Notes: a model not told the origin generated them from the letters alone. Numbered from the stretch's first letter, positions 33,307 to 44,960 are shown. The stretch is 64,000 nt of DNA from Phragmites australis (GCF_958298935.1 NC_084936.1:2797501-2861500); one strand, 5' to 3'. Program-made: numbers and translations.

Positions 33307-34055
33307 TAATTAGTGATTTTCACATGAAAAAGAACATAGGCACTAAAAATTGCACTAAAAATTGAAACAAATGTTAAATAGATAATAGTATAGTTCATAA
33401 AATTACATAAAAAAGATACAATAAACTCAATTTAAGTTAACTATAACCGATGTTAATTATGAGATCAGGTACCACTACTACAGAACCCCCTTTCACTGCC
33501 GGTTTTGGAGCCGACAGTGGGTAACGGACGATGATAGTCAGGGACTATCACTGCCGACTCCATGGACCGGCAGTGAAAGGGGTTATCATTGCCGGCTGAA
33601 GGATTCGACCGGCAGTGATGCCTTGGGTATCACTGCCGGCTGGTGGTTTCAGCCGGCAGTGTTGTGCCTCCCCACTTCTACTCCGGTGTTATCCTATCTC
33701 TCTGTCCTCTCTCTCTCCTCGATCTCTCCATCTCTCTCCCACTCAATACATTCATACAATGAGACATATGTAATGTAAATCAACAATAAAGACACATTCA
33801 TTAATACATAGTAATTCATGTCACACATATATACATAATAGTTCTCACAGGTCACCCCAAAAAGTCGGTCGAGTTGAGCCATTGATCTTAATTAGTGAAT
33901 TTCACATGAAAAAGAACATAGGCACTAAAATTGCACTGAAAATTGTAACAAATGTTAAATAGATAATAGTATAGTTCATAAAATTTCATAAAAAAGTATA
34001 CAATAAACTCAATTTAAGTTAACTATAACCGATGTTAATTATGAGATCAGGTACC
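33307..34055. repeat. 167-bp direct repeats flanking a CACTA fragment
   Basis: The block 33307-33473 (starting taattagtga, ending gatcaggtacc) recurs at 33889-34055 with only a few differences, about 95% identical by eye. The 415 bp between them start with a CACTA terminus. Confidence 0.92.
33473..33888. mobile_element. One-ended CACTA fragment
   Basis: The left end reads CACTACTACAGAACCCCC and is followed by subterminal repeats with the core CACTGCCGGCTG / CAGCCGGCAGTG (33500-33665). No matching right end is present; the rest is CT/GA-rich and AT-rich sequence. It sits exactly between the two 167-bp direct repeats. Confidence 0.7.
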
Positions 34056-34379
34056 CATGACAAAATGCATTAGAGGCAAATCACTATTGCCAAATAGCAG
34101 ATGCAAAAAGGACAAAATGATGAAGCACGTACACTAAAAATGAGCTCCAGCTATAGTATATAACTAGTGTAAAAAGTGTACATTCAAAACTATATAGTAG
34201 CAACTCAAACCCCTCGAAATTCAAAATGTGCTCTGCCATTTTCGTGTAACAAGTATGATAAAATCTAACTTGAACCTATAAGAATACATCTTAGTACATA
34301 CAAGATTAGCTCAGACACGTATGAAACGCAACACCTGCACACATATAGAGATAATTGTGACTAACATTTGTCAAGAACT

Positions 34380-34960
34380 AATAAAGAGGGAAAAAGAAAG
34401 AGGCATATACGCATAGAAGAAATCAAAGTTTGTCTCCAACTATATATGAGATATAGATAGAGAGAGAAACAGAGATAAAAAGGGAGAAATACAACAAGAT
34501 ACAGAGAAATATCTATAGAACGAGAAACAAAGAGGTAGATTGAGAGAGATAAACATAAAGAGAAAGAAAGAGCTATAGAAATAGAGAGAGGTTGAAAGAG
34601 ATAAAAGGAATGACATATATAGATACAGGTGGAGAGAGATAAACAAGGAAGCAAATTCTATAGGACACTGTCCATAAAGACCCTCGTGAGACCTTATTCA
34701 CGCCATCCACCTCGTGATCCAATGACTGGGCTGAAGAGGAGAGAGAGAGTGAATACGTGTCATCATAGGGGAGAAGATCTTTTGTAGGATAGGATCTTAT
34801 AAAATTTGCTTCCGATAAATAAAGAGATAGAGATAAAACAAAACAGAAAGAAACATATACAGAGATAGAGACACACAAAGAGTGAGAAAGACAGAGAGAA
34901 ATGTAAAGAGAGAGAACATATATATAGAGAGAGAGATGTGTGGAGAAGGTTGCACACAAA
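34380..34960. repeat. GA-rich low-complexity tract
   Basis: Degenerate AGAGAGATA and GAGAAAG repeats run along the plus strand. The minus-strand ORFs here (Ser/Leu/Tyr-rich) are artefacts of this composition. The tract is interrupted by a MITE at 34647-34813. Confidence 0.85.
34647..34813. mobile_element. Mutator-type MITE, 167 bp
   Basis: The inverted ends are GGAAGCAAATTCTATAGGA and GGAAGCAAATTTTATAAGA (17 of 19 match). A 9-bp target duplication, GATAAACAA at 34638-34646 and GATAAATAA at 34814-34822 (8 of 9), fits Mutator-like insertion. Confidence 0.82.
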
Positions 34961-35945
34961 GACTAGTTGGTCAAGGCAGCATCAACGTGTAGAATGAATG
35001 AACTGATTAATACTAGCAGCAATGCTTGCACATGTTCAATTAGTATCTTTGACGGATGGATGTTTCTTGGAAGTTACGGATAGCAAGAGCTAGCAGTTGA
35101 GATGGGTTTTCCTTCCATTGATTAAATACTGCAAGCAAAGCGCCTCATGGTAATTAACGACTAACAGTAACAAAGAGTGGAGAGAACAAGCAAAACCAGG
35201 AGTCAAATTCAATAGTGCCGGTCTCTTCAGATTCCTCTGTAGGTAGAGAGTATTGGAAAAGTATCCATCAGCCAGCGCACAATTATGAAAAAAGATCGGA
35301 GGGCTAGCTCAAAATCTGACAAAATTTTCATATAAAAATCTGTCAACAGATAATTAGCAAAATTGAAAAAATAGTTGTACCCAGTTAATGGAAACAAACA
35401 GGCAAGTATATAATTTAGAAATACACATAATTACGAAAGCACTATATCTTTTGGCATTTGCTATTCAGCGAACATCCACTAGTTAACTAGTTAGTAGACA
35501 GTTTTGTTTAAGAGTATTGATGAGTTGAGATTCGCAAATTCTGATTTGAAGTCTGTGATTTTGACATCAAAGTTTATTTTAACATTCAAATTGGAAGTTC
35601 AAAGTTTCACTTTCTTTTCGTTAGAAAGTATTAGCGAGCATCCAGTGGATGAAGGCTCCATATTTGTTGTAGCTCAGTTATAATATACTGCATATATCAT
35701 TCTTCAAGTTAACTGAAAAATTGGAAGATGGTGCAAATAAGAAATAAAAACTCTACCGATTAGTGGACTTGCTACTGAACAAGAATGAATGCATCACAGA
35801 AAAAATAAGAACAATCAACGATCTTATTCATATCACCAAAACCTTTTGATTTGCAATCACCCAGATCAAGGCAAACTAACGATCACATAGTAACTCAGAA
35901 CAAATCAACAGATCAAGAAACAACTACGCCGTGGTGCGCTGCCAT
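34961..35945. other. 3' flank of PMEI B, no gene seen
   Basis: AT-rich DNA without recognisable features up to the stop of PMEI copy B. Confidence 0.55.
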
Positions 35946-36485
35946 CTACCTGCCAACAATCAGGGCTCCCAGTTCATACGCGACCATGGTCAAATCATAA
36001 TCGGCCGTGACCATGGCGTACAGCGGCAAGCCCTGGTACGACGACAGCCCGTTCTGGCAGGACCAGACGCTGACCTGCGCGTCGATGTACTCCTGCCTGG
36101 GGCGCGAGAAGTCGCAGGCGAACAACTGGTCCGTGACGCTCGCCATCAGGCTGCGCGCGTCGCCGTACTTGACCTGGCATTGATCGATGACCGTCCTCTC
36201 GTTGACGGGGAGATCCCCGGCTCCCAGCATCTGGTCCAACGCTTGCATGGTGTCCTCGTAATTCAGCTTGGCCTGCCTCGTCGCGATGAGCGCGAACTCG
36301 GTGAGCTCGGCAGTGGGCGGCGCGTTCCGCAGCGTGTCCTGGCAGAGCTTGTACCAATTGTCCTGCCTGCTGCACGACTTGACGCATGCGTCGTCCCATG
36401 ACATGGAGGGGACATTGTTGCAGGCGTCGCAGGCGGCGAACAAGGTGGCGAGGCATGCCAATACTGCAAGGACGAAGGTGAACAT
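35946..36485 (-). CDS. PMEI / invertase inhibitor, copy B
   Basis: An intact single-exon gene of 179 residues starting at the ATG at 36485. Residues 1-21 form a short signal peptide (MFTFVLAVLACLATLFAACD). The mature part begins CNNVPSMSWDDACVKSC, very like copy A. The conserved cysteines are C38 and C48 (nine residues apart) plus C103 and C143. The C-terminus reads DLTMVAYELGALIVGR, so A and B are the closest pair in the cluster. As with its relatives, the expected role is inhibition of a pectin methylesterase or invertase outside the cytosol; which one is not shown. The upstream leader carries a (CT)n run. A weak TATA-like AAATATAAATC lies at 36622-36632. Confidence 0.92.
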   Translation of the reverse strand: MFTFVLAVLACLATLFAACDACNNVPSMSWDDACVKSCSRQDNWYKLCQDTLRNAPPTAELTEFALIATRQAKLNYEDTMQALDQMLGAGDLPVNERTVIDQCQVKYGDARSLMASVTDQLFACDFSRPRQEYIDAQVSVWSCQNGLSSYQGLPLYAMVTADYDLTMVAYELGALIVGR

Positions 36486-36521
36486 GGCTGCTCTCTTCTG
36501 TTTTCACTTAATGATTGATGC

Positions 36522-36545
36522 TTCTCTCTCTCTCTCTCTCTTTTT
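36522..36545. repeat. (CT)n microsatellite
   Basis: About ten CT units followed by a T run, in the leader of PMEI copy B. Confidence 0.95.
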
Positions 36546-36649
36546 GTTGAGAGGGATGAGATTTTGTGATGGTGAAACTAAGCGTTTGAGGGCACTTAGG
36601 ATGATTCACCAATTGGCAGGTAAATATAAATCATGTTTCTGATTTCACG

Positions 36650-37955
36650 GGATATGATTCCTAAAACAATCTCTTTCGTTCAAGGCATAAATGGTGCCAT
36701 ACGGAGTATATCTTGCAGCACACGATCGCATATTGACGCAGAATTAATGGAAACAATTAATGGGTGAAAATATGACAGAAAAAAAAAACTGCAGCAAGTA
36801 TTTGATTTAAATCATATACACACTCTTGTCGATCAGCGGTTCATATGTTTCAATCGAAACAATGTCGTTCTATATAATTTCTTGTGTATGATACATGGGG
36901 ATTCATAAATTAATGATGTTTTATATGCATGGCATTTGTGTGTGTTTATTAGGATTTAAAAGAAAAGCGATGCGTAGTCCAAAGCAAGATTTGTTTTCTA
37001 GTGCAATCACGATTTATATTAATTCATATTTAATCACTGGAGAAAATATGAAGGAAAATTAATACCCCATCGATTTTCTTAATTAAATCTTACCTTTATT
37101 ACGGCATTATTTTCTTTTCTATATATTTTATTCATGGAATTATGTTTAGTATATAATGTGGGATACATGATAATTAAATCTCCGGTATATTGTACCTTAA
37201 TTCTTCATATAAAAAAAGTCAGGGAACATTAGTGTTTGGATGTTGTGGCTGTTTGGTTTGCGGCACACAAATGCTAAAATACACCAGATTATATATTCCT
37301 AGAAAAATGAAATAGAATATATCACTTTTCTAAAATCTAGTAACATAATTGGCCAGGACTTTCTTCTTTCAATGAAAAAGGCAGGGGTTCTGCCGTTCAA
37401 TTAAGCTGGAGAGAAGATCAAGGTTCGGGGCTTTTCAAAAGCCTAGGTGAATTGGCATCAAAGAAATGCTGGCCCGAACAACAAAATAATTAATGACGAC
37501 AACAAGGTTAGAAAAGGAAACATTAACTAGAAATTACACTTGTAAAGACGCTCTTCTCCTAAGCATAGTTCCGATTCGGCGGTTCAATAGGAACTTCAGT
37601 TGTGAAAAGACCGACATCTTCAAAGACCTATGAGCAGAGCAGTAGACAACAAAGAACCAGACAGTTTTATCTTTAAACCGGCTCACAGGTAGGGGAGAAA
37701 CTGCAACCAAGATGAAGGGATGCCCCACTTCGCCGTACATATAAAAACACACAGAATTTCAAAGCAATATTGTTAGTTCCGGCTGTTTCCGAGTGGACGA
37801 TTTTAGATTAAAAGGGGTTCCTGTGCACCCCTAGCCTAACCTAGCATCTCCACTGCTAGCAGGCGTCAAGGTGATGAGGCAGGCGAGCTGCCCGCATGCA
37901 TGTGAACTTGAGAGGGAAAACGAGCTGGGAATCGGATCTAAGACCATCCAATCAT
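36650..37955. other. Upstream region of PMEI B, no gene seen
   Basis: AT-rich DNA with no supported gene or element. Confidence 0.55.
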
Positions 37956-37959
37956 ATTC

Positions 37960-38215
37960 ATTTTATTCTATTTTCTTCTTGATTTCTTTTCTTATTATTA
38001 TTTTTTTATTTTTTATTTATTTCTAACGGCTTCTCTTCGAAAGATTTATGATAGGAAATAAGAGAATCTCGATCTAAAGAAAATTTCTTTAAAATTTTCT
38101 TTAAAATTTTCTTTGTGACGAAAATTGTAAATTTTTTTTTGTTAAAACGCTAAAAAAATGATAATCCCTTCACGAAGAAATTCTTGTAATAAAAAAAAAT
38201 CCCTTAGAGATGCCC
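37960..38215. mobile_element. Degenerate MITE, related to 57815-58012
   Basis: Shared words in order (AACGGCTTCTCTTCG, GAAATAAGAGAATCTCGATCT, CTTTGTGACGAAAA, TTAAAACG) also occur in 57815-58012. The ends were not resolved. Confidence 0.4.
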
Positions 38216-38944
38216 AACTATGGTCTCCTAGGTTGCCTTACCAACACACCACCATTTTGCATTTTGTGGCTCCTGGCTAGTCGTAATTTCTAAGTACTTT
38301 AGCTGGCGGTTCGTTGATCCCACCTGCGGTTGGACCAAAGAACCACGAACCAGCAGTCTCGTGGGTTCGTCAACTGGTTTGGTATTTAAAACTATGCTCC
38401 GAAGCACATCTTGACATGATAAACCACCTCTTGACATGATGAAGTCACGTGCTTGCTATCGGAATATTCATGGTCGCCGTGTGCAACACCCAACAACATT
38501 ATCTTGATCAAGTGACCTGACATGTTGAAGTAACTAGATTTTTCATTTACGTTTATTGCAAAAAAGTTTGGTATTGACTTGATCGACAGTAGACTTATTA
38601 TAGTCCGATCAATACTGGCACAATTCGTAAACAAGCAATTTGACTATTTTTTTAGCCAGGTGTAGTGCGGATGCTGCGGATCCATCACTTTGGTGAATCT
38701 GTGGGTGTACGATTCTATCTACTTGGTTCATCACCTATGTATACATAGATAAGTGTATTCAATGGTTTAAACATGTACTACATGGTGGGACATTTCTCTA
38801 TATGTATGTGATAGGGGTGTGATCGCATGTTGTGAATTGACTAGGTTTCACTTTTCACTTGGGAGAGACCTAAGACGTCATTGGATGGACCGCTGGAAAA
38901 TTTAAATGGTACTGAGAAATGACAAATCCCATTTCAGCCAAGAC

Positions 38945-39313
38945 ATGACGAATGGTTAGCACTGCTTATTCAGAAACATGCCTTCATGGATGGTCAAGCT
39001 ATCAGGGACGATCTTCCTAGCCGGGAAGCGAGCACGGTCCTATCCCGGACTCCCGGTCACCTATGACCATGCCGTACAATGGCGTCGACGTCCCGCCGAC
39101 GGGGGCCAGCTTCACGGTGCAATCCTCGATCGCCGCCGTGGCGCTCATGTAACCCTGCCTGGGTCTGCGAACGAGCAGCGGCCCAGTTGGTCCCCCACGG
39201 CGGCGATGACCCCGCGTGCCGTGCTGTATTCGCTCAAGCAGCCGGCGGACGCGTCCCTCAGGTCGTCGGCAGCGACCCGTCCTGCAGGATCCGCTCGCCG
39301 GCTTACATGGTGG
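38945..39313 (-). pseudogene. Truncated duplicate of PMEI copy D
   Basis: From 38945 to 39313 the sequence follows the 3' flank and 3' part of PMEI copy D (56675-57035), with the stop codon equivalent at 38994-38996. It covers the C-terminal half only, matching D from about the helix with MLRDGSLPDDLRDAC to the end RSLIA. A 3-base and a 7-base insertion near the 3' end and a 1-base loss in the DDLRDA region break the frame. The match stops abruptly at CATGGTGG (39313), where Tourist-like sequence begins. It seems a partial segmental copy, later cut by a transposon. Confidence 0.9.
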
Positions 39314-39500
39314 GATTCTGAGAAATTTTTACAAGAAAATTTTAAGTTCTTAATACACAAATGTTTTAGAAAAGTCATCCTTAATCAGCTTATTAGCTTT
39401 TAATTTATTTAATCAAAAGTTAGTTTTTTAAAAATCAATAATAAATCAGTATGTTTGTTTCAGCTTATATCTTCTGAGAAGCAGTGCTAAATAGAACCTA
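39314..39500. mobile_element. MITE fragment with one Tourist-like end
   Basis: AT-rich sequence ends TGCTAAATAGAACCTAAG, the reverse of a CTTAGGTTCTATTT terminus. It joins the broken end of the PMEI D duplicate directly. Confidence 0.4.
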
Positions 39501-39502
39501 AG

Positions 39503-40352
39503 AAGGGATCAATTTGGCAATGGGACCCGTGGGTTTTGGACCTGATGGGTCTTGGTTCGGGTTAAAAATTTTACCCATGAATCTGGCGGGTTGGGTACCT
39601 AAATAGGATCAGATCGGGGTTCAGATTTTACATTTTACCCGTGGGTGCTCATGAGTCGCCCGATATAGTAGTAAGCCAGTAGCCCAGCGGCCCAGCCGGC
39701 TAGCCCACTAGCCACTATTGCCCACCTCATCCTCATAAACCTAGCCCTCTCGGTCAGTCGATCAGGCGTGAGCCACTACTGGCCGCCGCCAACCCTCCAC
39801 GGTGCCACCCCGTCGCTTTCGCGCCCTCGCCGCCACTGCCCCGTGCTGCCGCTATGTCGAGTCGCCTCCTCCTCCGCCCGCTCACACCCGACGGCCTCTG
39901 ACTCCGCACCGAGCCGCTAGATCTTCCCCGTAGCTACCACCTCCTTCTACGCCCGCTCGCGCCCAATGGCCTCCAACCCCGTGCTAAGCCACCGTCGGGC
40001 CAGATCCACCCCCTCACTACCGCCTCCTTTTACGCCCGCTCGCACCCGACGGCCTCCAACCCCACGCTGAGTCTCCGACATGCCAAATCTGCCACGCCGC
40101 TACGGCCTCCAACCTCCTCCTCTGCTCGTTCACGTCCGGCGACCTCCGACCCTACACCGATGCCTTGCCGCTGCCACCGCCTAGCTGTTATCGCCCCACC
40201 ACTGCCGCCACCAAAAACACGAAGGGTTTGGGTTCGGATTTAATTTTTAGCCTGTTTGGTCGGGTTTGGGTTAGGTTGTGGCTAGCGGGTTTCAAGTCAG
40301 ATGTGATTTTAGTCCACCTAGATCCGACTGACCCATTACCAGCCCTAGGCGA
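39503..40352. mobile_element. Candidate element with captured GC-rich insert
   Basis: The left part reads TTTGGCAATGGGACCCGTGGG and the right part, reversed, GGCTGGTAATGGGTCAGTCGG, an imperfect inverted pair. Between lie words such as GGGTTTGGGTT and a GC-rich block (39720-40200) with repeated CGACGGCCTCCAACC. It resembles a hAT- or Mutator-type element carrying captured host sequence, but the borders and target duplication are not clear. Confidence 0.35.
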
Positions 40353-40379
40353 GAGCGATGCATCGGTGGCATCATGAAG

Positions 40380-41009
40380 GTAGGGAACCGAGTGGCCTGT
40401 GGGCTTTTTTTTTTCCAGTTTTCTAATAGGTTGTGGTCGGGTGGGCTACTCATTAAGGAAATTTTGGGCCAAAATCCGTACTACCCTCTCGCTCCACCTG
40501 TGGGAGAAGGAAGACAGTGCGCAGGCCATTGGATCTGCATTGTATGGTTCAGATTGATCGACGTTAAGGATCTTATTTTCACACAGTTAAAATTTAGCAC
40601 CTCCCATAAAACTAAAAATGTATACATTTTCGTTTTGTAGAGAAACTTACAACTGGATCGAAGCCCGATGCTTAAAGAAATCCAAGGTTCACTTCGGCCT
40701 TCTTCTGCTTGTATGGCTTTGGAACGACGATTCCGAACCGATGCTTAAAGCACAAAAATTGAAGCATAACAACTGAACAAACGCCTCATTTATAACTGCA
40801 TACATTACTGAAGAACTAGAAAGTACAGTACGTAGTGCATGCAACAAAATGCTAGCATTTGTAAATGCATGCATGGCGTCGTCCTAGCGCAGTCAAATGC
40901 CTTGCTGCTTTACATTAACTTTCTTTGGACGGAGGTCATCTTCGCATAGAAGATGGGTAGTGAATCTATACAACAACCGAGTGTTCACGAGGTTTCTATA
41001 ACCTAATAT
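40380..41009. other. Intergenic stretch, no gene seen
   Basis: No recognised gene or element ends. Confidence 0.55.
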
Positions 41010-41863
41010 TACTGTAGAAATGATCATCAGTATCAATTTAAAAATATTATTAATAACGATTTTTTAAACTGACACTAATTACTCAGCGTTGATAGTCACG
41101 GATGACTATCAGTGTCGGTCCATAATAAAGAACTGGCACTGATGCTCAGACTATCAATGTCGGTCTATAAGAACGAACCGGCACTGATAGTCTGAGTATC
41201 AGTGCCGGCTAGTGTGACAAGCCGGCACTAATACTTCTGTAGGTATAAATAAATTATGAATTCAATAATACAACATTCAAAATCTGATTTTAAATTTATG
41301 TTCAAATATATGCAGGCATTCATCATAGGAAGATATATATACATAGATCACAAATAATTCATCCACATTCACACATAATCATGAGTTCATCAATATCAAA
41401 CACATAAATATTATCATAGTTCACATCATAGGTTAAACACATTGAAATACACTCATCCCTGATTCTATGGTGCACGTCGAATCATAGTTTACATAGTTGA
41501 CATCTATAATATCAACTACATACATCTCTTCCAAATGGCATAGTGCATAAACGAGCGTACTATCTCGAGAAAAAGGACAGCTCCATCACAGTTCCATAAA
41601 CAATGAAACCTCATTCACTAAACTTCACATAAGCCTGATACATACCTTCATGAACTCTCTTGACTTTTGGGCCAATCATTATGAAACTCAGCCGCTCCAT
41701 GATATAACGTAAGAGTGAACCCAAACTAACATCTAAATACATCATGTTGTTCCAGTAAAAATCCTACAGGCAAAGAGCATGAATATGAAGAGAAAATTTG
41801 ATAATATATGAAACAATACTATAGACTAAAACTCGTGGCTCCAACTATGTCAAGTGCATGTAA

Positions 41864-42193
41864 CTATGACAGACTGATAGTCATTGAAGCCACATCTTCC
41901 ATATTTTGCTCAAGCGCTTTCAATTTGAAATAGCTGTAGTTAGATAAAATATACCCAACTTGATCCTCAATCTCTTGCAAAACCGCTGTCACCACGTTTT
42001 TTTGAGCCACATGAATCTTAGGTGATTGTATGCCAGAGACAAATATATTGATAGATTCTTCATTTACCGACATCTGAGAACTAATTGGTATCTTTCTTGT
42101 ATCACTATCACCTATAGTAGTAGTCACAACAGGTTGTGTACAACCCTCTATATGAACAATAATTTTATTTAACCAAATTAGAGGAGAAATCAT
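41864..42193 (-). CDS. Unknown CACTA-borne protein, homologue of 5167-5532
   Basis: An open stretch of 109 codons from an ATG at 42193. It aligns with the exon at 5167-5532 along its whole length: WLNKIIVHIEG with WLHDIIADLGG, QPVVTTTIGDS with PPVMMTTLADN, VVTAVLQEIEDQVGYI with IIHALLQSINLQLGYI, YSYFKLKALEQN with YSYFTLKVFEQN, and a final EDVASMT with EDVLVMT. The shared ends and helix show common descent, not chance. No known family was recognised. The predicted order is helix, strands, helix. Its place in a CACTA-like element on the opposite strand and 36 kb away from the first copy implies it travels with the element. Confidence 0.5.
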   Translation of the reverse strand: MISPLIWLNKIIVHIEGCTQPVVTTTIGDSDTRKIPISSQMSVNEESINIFVSGIQSPKIHVAQKNVVTAVLQEIEDQVGYILSNYSYFKLKALEQNMEDVASMTISLS

Positions 42194-43094
42194 CTACATT
42201 AATACATGCATATTTTTAACAACAACACATTTTTTCATTATCAGCAGTCTAACCAAAATAGACGTGAGGTATACTATTTTGATCATCTCTGAGGGCGTTG
42301 GAGATGGCGGAGCGTCGAGTTCGTAGAGGAATATTCCGAGAGGATGTGGGGGGCACCACGTGGCGGGATGTCGACGCTATTTTGGATGCATTCACGATAC
42401 CTGCTAGATCCACACTATATCTACAAAAAAGTAAGGCATATGTAAACCAACAAATTTTACTTATCTAGAGACCGGTCCTGGGGCATGGGCATATGTAAAC
42501 AAAAATACTCTCTTGCGTTCTTCAACAAACCAAGGGCATATTTTTTTTTTACCGAAACAAAGCTAAGCAACTGCATTTCGGTTCGAAAGTTCTCCCAAAT
42601 CTGGAACAATATTTGTTACCCACGCTTGTGGCCCTAATGTATGTGTTCAGACAAGAATAGTTTTTCAGTATTTACAAAATATGAATACATGAGTACGAAA
42701 CTGAAACGAAAAGTTGCCTTCTGCTTTCTATAGTGATGGCAGTTCCAGAGGTACCACTTGACATAACAGAGTCAAGCATTGACTGAACAAGTCGCAAAAT
42801 GAGGTCACTGTATTAGATGGGAAGGATAGGGAATTGCTAGATGCTAATCAAACAAATGGCAGTAAACACAATATATGAGTTGTACTGGATACCATAGATT
42901 TTTTTTTAGAGGAACTAGATACCACATATGTTTACCACTAAATACACTTGCTTAGTTTTACCTGGACAAGGGGGCACTGTTATTTACTAATAAATACACT
43001 TGTTTAGTTTTACCTAGACAAGGTTACTGAAAACAATCTTTGCTGTGGGACACTATTATTTACCACTAAATACACTTGCTTAGTTTTACCTGGA

Positions 43095-43400
43095 CAAGAG
43101 GACAGTAGAGCTCCGAGGACGGGGACGGCGGCGTCGGCTCCGGGAATGGCGATGAGGGAATGAGGACAACGGGGAGGCGGTGTCTGTTCCAGGGACGGCA
43201 ACGGGGATGAGGACGGTGGGGAGGTGGCGTTGGCTCCGAGGATGGCGATGGGGATGAGGAGGCGTCAGCTTTGGAGGCTGCGTTTGCTTTGGGGATGGTG
43301 ACGCTGGGAAGGCAGCGTTGGCTCCGGGGACAATGATGGCGGAGAGGTGGCGTCACCTCCGAGGACGACGACGGGGAGGTGACGTCGGCTCTGGGGACGA
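43095..43400 (-). repeat. GC-rich coding minisatellite
   Basis: Imperfect ~45-bp units with the theme gggatgaggacgg, ggaggtggcgtcggctccg run across the tract. On the minus strand they keep a frame with repeats of SSEPTPP and similar. They lie at the 5' side of the unknown gene in this element. Confidence 0.65.
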
Positions 43401-44689
43401 CACCGTTGGTGAGATAGTTGGAATCGATATGCATGCAAGATGGAGAGGCTACGGCTAATTCCTTCTTATATAGGGATAGAGTATTAGTGCCGACTGTGAT
43501 CTACAACCTGCACTGATAGTAGAATCAATGCCGGTTGTATAACCCAGCTGACACTAATAGATAGACTATCTGTGTCGGCTCATGGTAACCAACCGGCACT
43601 GAAGTAATAGTGCTGGTTTGTTCCAAGAGCCGATACTGATACTGAGTAGCAGTGCCGGTTCAACCTGGCTCGATCGTTGATCGAGCGCGGGAAGTTATGA
43701 TTTGACACTGATACTTCACCAGAGCCGATTCTATCATAATCGGCATTGATGGGTTGACACGGATGACTATTTCTGTTATAGTGCAAATGTAATTTGAGCC
43801 ATCCAACAACGGTTTTATGTAACAAAGAAAGTAGTACCTCTAAATCCTGTTGCTTTTTAAGGGTACCCAATTTGACTTGCAACTACATTACTTGAAAATT
43901 ATATAAAAACCTGAATTTTCTCACCTTGTCACAACTGGACACACAAACATGAAGAAAAAAATGGTGAACAATATACTTAGGTGTTGGAGGGGGAGAAAAC
44001 AACCGAGTGAGGTTTCTGTGTATTTTGATTTAGAAATTATGCTGGGAGCTCATTCGTTTACTTAAAACTAGTTGAGTGCCCGTGCGTTGCAACGAAAATA
44101 AAAATTACACAAAATAATATCAAGCATATGTAAAAGCTATTGCTTACATCAATAGACGATATAGGAGTGATTCTCTATTGTAACTATCTCAAAACTCAAT
44201 AATTGGCAATTTGGCATGAAATAAAATAAGAAACCCCAATATTACTTTGGCATTCATGTAATGCTGAAAAACTAATGATGAAATGTGACCTTTGAGTGAT
44301 CAAGATAGAGAAACAGAGAGAGGATGAGGCAATTAGTTAACTAATGCTAGAAAAACTAATGATGAAATGTGACCTTAGTTTGAATAATTCCAACCAGACA
44401 ACCATTGATGAGATTCTATTCCTCTCAAAGCCTCAACTTTTTAGCTATTTGCATATTGCAGTCATGGTCCTAATCAGTTGTTGAAGCATGATTGTAGAAA
44501 AAACTGAGAAAGCTGATCTCGCCTAGAAAACCATAGAATAGAAAGGCATCTGGACCATTATCTTTTTGCTGCTCCTCTTGCTTGCCTTTTGCAGCAGTTG
44601 CAGAGATAGCAGCAGATGCAGGCGCACTCATGGCAAGGCTATTAAGCTTGCTATCTACAACAAGAAACCATGGATTTACAAGCTCTGAA

Positions 44690-44960
44690 CTTGTAAGTAC
44701 CTCATTAAATCAAGAGCCAATAACTTGTCAAGATCAAAGATTGTACCTTGGATGGTGGCATGCTCCAAGTGGACGGCATTGTCATTCCCATTGACGCTAC
44801 CTTTGCCATCAGTTTGTCCCAGAGACATGGGTGAGCCAACGGGGAATCTGAGATGGTGACCCCTGCTCTTGAGGTCGAGAAGCTGCAGCCTCATGAACTG
44901 GCGACCTTGCAACTCGATGGCTTGCTACAGCTCGACTGCCTACTGCTACTCTTCGAGCTT
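44690..44960 (-). pseudogene. Captured gene piece, CCCH zinc-finger-protein-like C-terminus
   Basis: The minus strand reads LQGRQFMRLQLLDLKSRGHH followed by LRFPVGSPMSLGQ, which recalls the C-terminal region of plant CCCH zinc-finger/RRM proteins (usually IELQGRRFMGLQLLDLK). It is preceded by a Gln-rich stretch with stops, so this captured exon is broken. Family call is by recall of that motif only. Confidence 0.4.

Larger units (their letters stand above)
41010..43783 (-). mobile_element. CACTA-like element carrying a small gene (2)
   Basis: The left edge reads TACTGTAGAAATGATCATCAG and the right edge TTCTGTTATAGTG, each preceded or followed by subterminal repeats with the cores GTGCCGGCT, AGCCGGCAC and GACTATCAGTG (41050-41225 and 43480-43740). 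The interior, read on the minus strand, has a GC-rich coding minisatellite (43400-43095) and the ORF at 42193-41864, which matches the gene in the element at 4078-6197. Target-site duplication is not clear. Confidence 0.65.

Noticed and set aside
34361..34959. Minus-strand ORFs rich in Ser, Leu and Tyr
   Set aside because: They are the translation of a GA-rich low-complexity tract.
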